Assembly: GCA_020846515.1 (NCBI GenBank)
Contig: JADLDX010000502.1
Span: 1-6,419, forward strand
Reading direction: 5' to 3'
DNA length: 6,419 nt
Origin: Pirellulaceae bacterium
GTDB taxonomy: Bacteria > Planctomycetota > Planctomycetia > Pirellulales > Pirellulaceae
The position numbers were made by a program, and so were the translations under genes. Position 1 is the stretch's first letter; every line of letters starts with the position of its first letter. This document shows positions 1-4,903 of this stretch, piece by piece. The notes beneath the pieces are model-generated. The model did not search any database, was not told where the DNA came from, and saw only the letters and a list, made by a program, of their open reading frames with translations.

Positions 1-1420
1 CAGCGCTCCCGAACAGCCTGAATGGTTATTGATCAAAGATGCCACGGTCTGGACATCCGACGAACAAGGCGTGCTCGAAGAGAGTGACGTACTGGTACAC
101 CGCGGCATGATCGAGCAGGTCGGACGTGATTTAACAGCCCCGCCGACAGCCATCATCGTAGACGCTAAGGGTAAACACGTTTCGCCTGGCATCATCGATT
201 GTCACTCGCACATGGCTACCGATGGCGGAGTGAATGAATCGGGACAAGCGGTAACGGCTGAGGTACGGATCGGTGACTTCATCGATCCCAACGATATGAA
301 TATCTATTATCAGTTGGCTGGCGGTGTGACCATTGCCAACGTGTTGCATGGTTCTGCTAATCCCATTGGCGGCCAGAACCAGGTTATCAAGCTTCGCTGG
401 GGCGCGAACGACCAGGCCATGAAAATGCGCGAAGCGCCTTTGGGTATCAAATTCGCCCTCGGTGAGAATGTCAAGCAAAGCAATTGGGGCGAACGGGCCT
501 CAGGTCGTTATCCTCAAACTCGCATGGGCGTCGAGCAAATCTTCCGCGATCGATTCGAAGCCGCCAAGCTCTACAAAGCGGCCCGCGCCGCTAGCGGTGT
601 CAGCAAAACACTACCACCGCGACGTGATTATGAGCTCGATGCCATCGTCGAAATTCTGGACAAGCAGCGTTGGGTTCACTGCCATAGCTATCGTCAAGAC
701 GAGATTCTGGCTTTCTTGCGCGTGCTGGAAGACTACGGCATAACCATCGGATCGCTGCAACACATCCTGGAAGGATACAAAGTGGCCGATGCCATGGCCA
801 AACATGGTGCCATGGGTTCGACCTTCTCGGACTGGTGGGCCTACAAGTTTGAAGTGCTGGATGCCATTCCCTATAACGGAGCCTTGATGCATCGCGCCGG
901 CGTTGTTGTCTCCTTCAATTCCGATGACGACGAATTGGCGCGACATCTCAACCACGAGGCTGCCAAGGCAGTGAAGTATGGTGGCTTGGAGCCGACAGAG
1001 GCTTTGAAGTTTGTGACGCTCAATCCCGCCAAACAATTGCGCATCGATCAATACGTAGGCTCGATCAAACCGGGCAAGCAGGCTGATCTCGTTATCTGGA
1101 GCAGTTCGCCACTGTCGACGCTCAGTCGATGTGAGCAAACTTGGATCGATGGTCGGAAGTACTTTGACCGAGAAGGTGACACACAGGCCAGAGTCAAGGC
1201 GGACGCCTTGCGGCGGCAGTTGATCGCACGCGTACTGGACTCCGGTGAAAAGATGGACGGAGATGGTCGCGATCGCCGCGATCCATCGCTTTGGTTCGTA
1301 CGCTTTGATGAGTTCTGCAATCATGCTGATCATCATCATGATGAAGCGCTCGATCAACTCAATGAGCACCTGCACGAGCATGATGAAGAGCGACAAGCTG
1401 CCAGAGCATCTACCAAGTAG
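1..1420 (+). CDS. Imidazolonepropionase-like amidohydrolase, 5'-truncated by the window edge
   Basis: This is a metal-dependent hydrolase of the amidohydrolase superfamily, likely acting on a C-N bond; the substrate cannot be told. The frame is open to the left edge: codons before the TTG at 29 read as coding (SAPEQPEWLL), so the start lies outside and 29 is not trusted. Numbering from that TTG, residues 1-50 form the N-terminal beta-sandwich strand region. The HxH metal motif is H59/H61 in GIIDCHSH. Further candidate ligands are H217 or H219 in VHCHS, H245 in LQHILEG, and the catalytic Asp within SFNSDDD (299-301). The C-terminal sandwich ends with the typical GSIKPGKQADLVIW (344-357). All expected motifs are present, so the enzyme is probably active. 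Odd feature: a His/Asp/Glu-rich tail at 430-455. The protein may be the second half of a longer two-domain amidohydrolase (inference). A paralogue-like gene follows 61 bases downstream. Confidence 0.9.
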   Translation, partial: SAPEQPEWLLIKDATVWTSDEQGVLEESDVLVHRGMIEQVGRDLTAPPTAIIVDAKGKHVSPGIIDCHSHMATDGGVNESGQAVTAEVRIGDFIDPNDMNIYYQLAGGVTIANVLHGSANPIGGQNQVIKLRWGANDQAMKMREAPLGIKFALGENVKQSNWGERASGRYPQTRMGVEQIFRDRFEAAKLYKAARAASGVSKTLPPRRDYELDAIVEILDKQRWVHCHSYRQDEILAFLRVLEDYGITIGSLQHILEGYKVADAMAKHGAMGSTFSDWWAYKFEVLDAIPYNGALMHRAGVVVSFNSDDDELARHLNHEAAKAVKYGGLEPTEALKFVTLNPAKQLRIDQYVGSIKPGKQADLVIWSSSPLSTLSRCEQTWIDGRKYFDREGDTQARVKADALRRQLIARVLDSGEKMDGDGRDRRDPSLWFVRFDEFCNHADHHHDEALDQLNEHLHEHDEERQAARASTK

Positions 1421-1481
1421 CCATGGCGAGCTGGTCCAGAGAATACTTTATCAATCAACTAAATTTTATTCGAGTTCCAAT

Positions 1482-2777
1482 ATGCGCATCTGCCAAACGA
1501 CTCAGTTCAGTTTGATAGCGATCCTGGCCAGTTGGGCTGGATCGACCATCGCTACGGCTCATGATCAAATACCTGGTGCCAAGCAGACCAAGCCGATCGT
1601 GATCACCAATGCTGTTCTGCATACGGTCAGTGGCGAAACCATCCAGTCCGGTACGATAGTACTCAAAGAGGGCAAGATCGCCGAACTGGGCAAAAGCGTG
1701 GCTATTCCTGCGGACGCCACACGCTTGGACGCAGCCGGTGCCCATGTTTATCCAGGCCTAATCGACCCGCTGTCCAACATTGGCCTGACCGAAATCGACT
1801 CTGTGCGCGCTACTCTGGACTCGCGGGAAACCGGTACGCTCAATCCCAATGTCCGGGCTGCGGTGGCGTTTAATCCCGACAGCGAGTTGATTCCGGTCGC
1901 GCGAGCCAACGGCATCCTCATGGGCGTCAGTGCTCCTGACGGCGGGCTGATCAGTGGTCGCTCGTCTTTGATGCTCATGGACGGTTGGACGTGGGAAGAC
2001 ATGACACTGAAAGCGGACGTGGGCATGCATATCAATTGGCCACGCAGTGGCTCAGGTGGTGGCGCGGGAAGCGGCGGCAGCGATGTGGAACTGCGACAAT
2101 TGGAACGGATACTCGACCAGACACGGCGTTATCGTAGTGCGATGCAGTCAGACAACCCGCCCAAATTCGATGCCCGACTGGCCGCCATGGTGCCAGTCAT
2201 CGAAGGCCAACTGCCGGTGATCGTCTCAGCCACGCGCGCCGCGCAGATCCGATCGGCGGTCGCTTTTGCCAAGGCTCAAAAGTTGCGATTGATCATCTAC
2301 GGCGGTTACGAAGCGATGGACTGTGCGGAAGTATTGTTAGCAGAGAAGGTGCCAGTCATCGTGGCTGGTGTCTATCGCTTGCCTACGCGCAGAGATTTGC
2401 CATACGACGACGCTTACACGGTGCCAGGTCGGCTGCATGCTGCTGGGATACAGTTTTGTATCGCGACGGCCGGTCGGTTTGGTGGCAGCACCTTGCGGAA
2501 TTTGCCGTATCACGCTGCTACAGCCGCCGCTTATGGATTGCCACCCGAGATCGCGTTGCGCTCGACAACGCTGTCGACTGCGGAGATACTCGGGGCGGCT
2601 GATCGCGTAGGTGCGTTGGCGCTGGGCCTGGATGCTACCTTGTTTATTGCTGATGGTGATATCCTGGAAACGCCGACACAAGTGACCCACGCGTTTGTTC
2701 AGGGGCGAGTCGTCGACTTGAACAGTCGGCATACTCAACTGTATCGTAAGTACAGTGCCAAATACGAGCAAAAGTAG
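1482..2777 (+). CDS. Secreted amidohydrolase-fold protein lacking metal ligands (probable pseudoenzyme)
   Basis: The protein is 431 residues from the ATG at 1482. I prefer this start to in-frame ones further upstream because they lie inside the preceding gene, while this one opens directly on a signal peptide: short N-terminus, hydrophobic core at about 9-20, and an ATA|H cleavage site after A26. It is therefore probably exported. The fold is amidohydrolase: beta-sandwich strands at 38-75, AHVYPGLID at 87-95, and the C-terminal VGALALGLDATLFIADGD at 376-393. Compared with the upstream gene, HxH has become L97/N99, the next His is S249 (VIVSATRAAQI), no His precedes GGYEA (274-278), and the Asp of the SFNSDDD motif is replaced near A328-A330. 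A Gly/Ser linker lies at 189-200. It probably lacks metal catalysis and may be a partner or binding subunit of the upstream enzyme (inference). No clear ribosome site is visible. Confidence 0.88.
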   Translation: MRICQTTQFSLIAILASWAGSTIATAHDQIPGAKQTKPIVITNAVLHTVSGETIQSGTIVLKEGKIAELGKSVAIPADATRLDAAGAHVYPGLIDPLSNIGLTEIDSVRATLDSRETGTLNPNVRAAVAFNPDSELIPVARANGILMGVSAPDGGLISGRSSLMLMDGWTWEDMTLKADVGMHINWPRSGSGGGAGSGGSDVELRQLERILDQTRRYRSAMQSDNPPKFDARLAAMVPVIEGQLPVIVSATRAAQIRSAVAFAKAQKLRLIIYGGYEAMDCAEVLLAEKVPVIVAGVYRLPTRRDLPYDDAYTVPGRLHAAGIQFCIATAGRFGGSTLRNLPYHAATAAAYGLPPEIALRSTTLSTAEILGAADRVGALALGLDATLFIADGDILETPTQVTHAFVQGRVVDLNSRHTQLYRKYSAKYEQK

Positions 2778-2778
2778 T

Positions 2779-2792
2779 CAGTTGGCCAACTG
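2779..2792. repeat. Perfect 14-bp palindrome after the pseudo-amidohydrolase stop
   Basis: CAGTTGGCCAACTG reads identically on both strands and begins one base after the TAG at 2775-2777. No T-tract follows, so it is not a standard intrinsic terminator. It could be a dimeric regulator site ahead of pdxH or chance; a perfect 14-mer palindrome somewhere in a window this size is not very unlikely. Confidence 0.4.
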
Positions 2793-2820
2793 CACCAAGT
2801 TACCCACCCCGTGACCCACC

Positions 2821-2825
2821 AAGGA
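2821..2825 (+). promoter_or_regulatory. Shine-Dalgarno sequence of pdxH
   Basis: AAGGA lies ten bases before the ATG at 2836 and sixteen before the alternative in-frame ATG at 2842, which favours 2836 as the start. It is the only clear ribosome-binding site among the genes of this window. Confidence 0.6.
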
Positions 2826-2835
2826 AGATGTTCAC

Positions 2836-3483
2836 ATGACCATGCGTGACTTGCGTCGCAACTATGAGCTAAAAGCGCTGGAGCGCGAGGATCTGGCCGA
2901 TGAACCGCTTGACCAGTTTCACACATGGTTTCAAGAGGCCAGGCATGCGGCTCATCCCGATTGGCTAGAGCTCAATGCGATGACGCTGTCGACCTACGAT
3001 CGGCAGCGCGAGCAAGTCACGTCCCGCATCGTCTTGCTCAAGCACGTCGATGAACGTGGATTTATGTTCTTTACGAACTACTTGTCCCACAAAGGCACGC
3101 AGTTAAGTGATCGTCCGGCCGCAAGTTTGGTGTTCTATTGGCCCCACATGGAGCGCCAAGTGCGTGTTGTGGGACATGTGACCAAGTCCGATCGCCAGAC
3201 GAGCGAGCAGTACTTTCACGACAGACCGCGGTCCAGCCAACTGGGTGCCGCGGCCAGTCGCCAGTCCAGTGAAATTGAGAGTCGGCAGGTGCTCCAAGCC
3301 GAGGGGGCTCGTCTGGACGAACTCTATCGCGACCAGGAGATCCCCTGTCCTGAGCATTGGGGCGGTCTGATCTTGGCTCCGCACGAGATGGAATTCTGGC
3401 AGGGCCGGCAAGACCGATTGCACGATCGGTTCGTTTATCGAAAACAGCCCAGCGGCTGGTACATTGCGCGCCTGGCACCCTAA
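2836..3483 (+). CDS. pdxH: Pyridoxamine/pyridoxine 5'-phosphate oxidase
   Basis: PdxH is a cytoplasmic FMN enzyme that oxidises pyridoxine 5'-phosphate or pyridoxamine 5'-phosphate to pyridoxal 5'-phosphate, the last step of vitamin B6 synthesis and salvage. The 215 residues match the usual family length (E. coli about 218). Visible family motifs in order: RIVLLKH (64-70), FFTNYLSHKG (78-87, FMN phosphate region), ERQVRVVG (106-113), YFHDRPRSSQLGA (126-138), HWGG (174-177), EFWQGR (186-191), RLHDRFVY (194-201, substrate and FMN contacts) and the terminal RLAP (212-215). One usually conserved Trp after SQLGA is Ala139 here. The gene lies 58 bases after the pseudo-amidohydrolase gene on the same strand, so co-transcription is possible. 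Its stop codon is five bases from that of the convergent SpoA-domain gene. The family assignment is secure. Confidence 0.97.
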   Translation: MTMRDLRRNYELKALEREDLADEPLDQFHTWFQEARHAAHPDWLELNAMTLSTYDRQREQVTSRIVLLKHVDERGFMFFTNYLSHKGTQLSDRPAASLVFYWPHMERQVRVVGHVTKSDRQTSEQYFHDRPRSSQLGAAASRQSSEIESRQVLQAEGARLDELYRDQEIPCPEHWGGLILAPHEMEFWQGRQDRLHDRFVYRKQPSGWYIARLAP

Positions 3484-3488
3484 CGGCC

Positions 3489-3776
3489 CTAACGCTGCGA
3501 TTGGACCGGCACGAACCGCTCTTCATGCGGCAGAATGCTACTGATGCGCAGGCCGAACTTATCGCCCACTTTCACGACTTCGCCTTCGGCAATGGCCTGG
3601 TCACCTACTTCGACCGTTAGCGGACTGTCGCAGCTCTTGTCGAATTGAATCATTACACCAGGCACCAGCCGCAGCACATTCTCAACAGCCATACTAGTGC
3701 GAGCTAAAGTAACCACCACCGGCACCTCGACGCACAGTAGACTCTGACAGAAATCTTTCGACAGCGATCGATTCAT
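3489..3776 (-). CDS. FliN-like SpoA-domain protein (flagellar motor switch / type III C-ring family)
   Basis: The protein has 95 residues, starting at the ATG complementary to 3774-3776; an in-frame stop at 3801-3803 limits upstream extension to eight codons. Residues 14-80 match the FliN/SpoA C-terminal domain: LLCVEVPVVVTLARTSMAVENVLRL is followed by PGVMIQFDKSCDSPLTVEV, then the AEGEVVKVGDKFGLRI strand pair. In FliN this domain dimerises and builds the cytoplasmic C-ring of the flagellar switch, binding FliH and CheY; related SpoA proteins serve type III secretion. This one is essentially a bare SpoA domain with only a dozen residues in front, shorter than many FliN proteins. No other flagellar or secretion gene is visible in the window, so it is an orphan here, and its role as true FliN or a paralogue is undecided. 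It converges on pdxH with a five-base gap. Confidence 0.85.
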   Translation of the reverse strand: MNRSLSKDFCQSLLCVEVPVVVTLARTSMAVENVLRLVPGVMIQFDKSCDSPLTVEVGDQAIAEGEVVKVGDKFGLRISSILPHEERFVPVQSQR

Positions 3777-3907
3777 GGTGGCCCTGTATACCAGCTTCTG
3801 TCAGTTAGCACCCGCCTATCAATTCGACGCTCGTGGCGACGAACCATTTACGTCAGGCAAACCCAACAGTTTGCGCCTCGACCCTTCATCACCTATTCGG
3901 CATTTCC

Positions 3908-4060
3908 ATGGGCAAACTGAAGCCAATCCTGTGGTACCTCGTAGCGCCCAGCGTTTGGGGCATTTATCGACTGGGCAGTGCTGACTATCTCTTCGTTGAC
4001 TGGCACACGGTTTGCAACTTCTGCCTTCATGCTGCTGTAATGCTGTCGATCCGGCAGTAA
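3908..4060 (+). CDS. Possible small hydrophobic/aromatic protein, 50 residues
   Basis: The ATG at 3908 opens a 50-residue frame ending at the TAA at 4058-4060. The product is rich in aromatic residues: three Trp (in ILWYL, SVWGIY and VDWHT) and several Tyr and Phe. It has a hydrophobic N-terminal stretch at about 7-19 and another near 37-47, and it starts with a basic MGKLK. This resembles a small membrane-associated protein more than random translation. Against it, there is no visible ribosome-binding site, no recognised family, and the region is otherwise non-coding. A longer frame in the same phase starts at 3833, but its extra residues look non-coding. It might also be a decayed remnant. 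Function unknown. Confidence 0.25.
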   Translation: MGKLKPILWYLVAPSVWGIYRLGSADYLFVDWHTVCNFCLHAAVMLSIRQ

Positions 4061-4064
4061 GAAA

Positions 4065-4108
4065 GCAGTTAGCAGTTAGCAGTTAGCAGTTAGCGGTTAG
4101 CAGTTAGC
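4065..4108. repeat. Tandem heptanucleotide array, GCAGTTA x 6
   Basis: Six consecutive 7-bp units occupy 4065-4106, followed by the first two bases of a seventh. Five units are exactly GCAGTTA; the fifth in order (4093-4099) is GCGGTTA. The array begins four bases after the TAA of the possible small ORF and lies 86 bases before the yqgE-like start. Such short arrays change copy number by replication slippage. The core GTTAGC also occurs in the palindromic repeats at 4782-4872. Confidence 0.9.
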
Positions 4109-4194
4109 TCGAAGAACTCGACCGGCCGTTCGCGGCGAGGGGCGCTGCTACCCATGCAAACCAGGAAGCCTCATCTCCAGGCAGTGACTTAGTT

Positions 4195-4773
4195 ATGTCC
4201 AACCGAATTCCATCATCCGACGCTCAACTGGTCCTTCGCGGCCAATTATTGGTGGCGACCAATCGCTGTGCCGATCATATTTTGCAAGGCTCGGTCTGCC
4301 TGATTCTGCACCATGATGGGGAAGGGTCGATGGGTTTGGTACTCAACCGATCGATTGAGACCGAAGTCGGAGGGCTGTGGAAATTCTTGAAGGCGTCTAA
4401 AGAGCAAGAGTCGCGCCCGATTCGTTTTGGCGGTCCGATCTCTGGCCCGATCCTGGCACTGCATAACCAGCAAGAGTGCGCGGAAATGGCGGCGGCCTCG
4501 GGCGTGTACCTGGCGGCTCACGTTGACAAGTTGCAAAAGCTCGTCTCCTCGTCCAGCGGTGAAGTCCGGATCGTGGTGGGACAGGTACTGTGGAAAGAGG
4601 GTCAGTTGGAGCAAGAGATTGTTGATCGCAAGTGGCTGCCGGTTCCCGCGACGCCTGATCTGGTATTTGCACCCGAAGAAGAGATGTGGCGAAAGAGCAT
4701 GCTCGTCGTGGGCAATCGCTTCGTAAAGACGCTGGTGGGTGCGGTACAGCCGGCGCATGTCGGTTTGAACTAG
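4195..4773 (+). CDS. yqgE: YqgE/AlgH family protein (UPF0301, DUF179)
   Basis: The protein has 192 residues, close to the family norm of about 185-190. Family hallmarks in order: GQLLVAT (16-22), SVCLILHHDGEGSMGLVLNR (33-52, the signature segment), RFGGP (77-81), VGQVLWKEGQLEQEI (128-142) and WLPVPATPDLVF (147-158). It has no signal peptide or membrane segment, so it is cytoplasmic. The biochemical role of the family is not settled; the name AlgH comes from a reported link to alginate regulation in Pseudomonas, which cannot be carried over here. The ATG at 4195 is the first start in the open frame; only a weak AGG lies about twelve bases upstream. The gene stands alone between a repeat array and a repeat cluster with an IS behind it, so context gives no functional hint. 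Confidence 0.93.
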   Translation: MSNRIPSSDAQLVLRGQLLVATNRCADHILQGSVCLILHHDGEGSMGLVLNRSIETEVGGLWKFLKASKEQESRPIRFGGPISGPILALHNQQECAEMAAASGVYLAAHVDKLQKLVSSSSGEVRIVVGQVLWKEGQLEQEIVDRKWLPVPATPDLVFAPEEEMWRKSMLVVGNRFVKTLVGAVQPAHVGLN

Positions 4774-4776
4774 CGG

Positions 4777-4816
4777 CGGGGGCATCAGCCGCAGGGCGCT
4801 AGCCCCCGGTTTCTTC
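4777..4816 (+). terminator. Possible transcription terminator after the yqgE-like gene
   Basis: CGGGGGC (4777-4783) can pair with GCCCCCG (4802-4808), a perfect 7-bp stem around an 18-base loop. The stem starts three bases after the TAG at 4771-4773 and is followed by the moderately T-rich GTTTCTTCT. The stem overlaps the first palindromic repeat unit, so the repeat itself may provide the terminator. The T-tract is imperfect, hence modest confidence. Confidence 0.4.
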
Positions 4817-4872
4817 TGCAGCATCAGCCGCACCGCATCAGCCGTAGGGCGTTAGCCGCAGGGCGTTAGCCC
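4782..4872. repeat. Cluster of palindromic intergenic repeats (GCATCAGCCG-CAGGGCGTTAGCCC type)
   Basis: Four related units are packed here: GCATCAGCCGCAGGGCGCTAGCCCC (4782-4806, one variant base in the core), a truncated GCATCAGCCGCAC (4821-4833), GCATCAGCCGTAGGGCGTTAGCC (4835-4857), and GCCGCAGGGCGTTAGCCC (4855-4872), which overlaps the previous one by three bases. Each full unit ends in a small hairpin with arms GGGC/GCCC and a four-base loop (GTTA or GCTA). I recall this type as a dispersed intergenic repeat of planctomycete genomes; that is memory, not a search. The last unit runs straight into the insertion sequence. Confidence 0.85.
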
Positions 4873-4903
4873 AATGCCATCTACTTTACGGTCATCCGGG
4901 TGG
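4871..4903 (+). repeat. Left terminal inverted repeat of the IS (transposase 3' end)
   Basis: It begins CCAATGCCA and ends CGGGTGG. It matches the reverse complement of 6385-6417 at 26 of 33 positions, with the first nine positions after the end differing only at the ninth/tenth and the last seven identical. The transposase stop codon (complement of 4892-4894) lies inside it, so the repeat also codes for the last few residues. Confidence 0.88.

Larger units (their letters stand above)
3777..4194. other. 418-bp intergenic region without a confident gene
   Basis: This stretch separates the leftward SpoA-domain gene from the rightward yqgE-like gene and should hold promoters for both. I could not pick out convincing -35/-10 pairs. 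It contains one possible 50-codon ORF (3908-4060) and a tandem heptamer array (4065-4108). Bases 4109-4194 are GC-rich with no structure I would call. Confidence 0.6.

Noticed and set aside
611..1396. 261-codon open frame on the minus strand inside the first amidohydrolase gene
   Set aside because: It lies opposite a gene with clear family motifs, and its translation has no recognisable domain. It is a shadow of the plus-strand codon pattern.
1245..1481. Upstream extension of the second amidohydrolase frame into the first gene
   Set aside because: The extra residues are Met/Ile/Ser-rich out-of-frame translation of the His-rich tail, and the ATG at 1482 gives a clean signal peptide.
3775..3984. 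69-codon plus-strand frame starting at the SpoA gene start
   Set aside because: The translation has no hydrophobic or domain pattern, there is no ribosome site, and it overlaps a better small-ORF candidate in another phase.
4065..4108. Heptamer array as a CRISPR or iteron origin
   Set aside because: Units are contiguous 7-mers without spacers, and there is no replication initiator gene or AT-rich unwinding region nearby.
4246..4833. 195-codon minus-strand frame across the yqgE-like gene
   Set aside because: The plus strand carries a full set of YqgE motifs. The opposite frame has none and runs into the repeat cluster.
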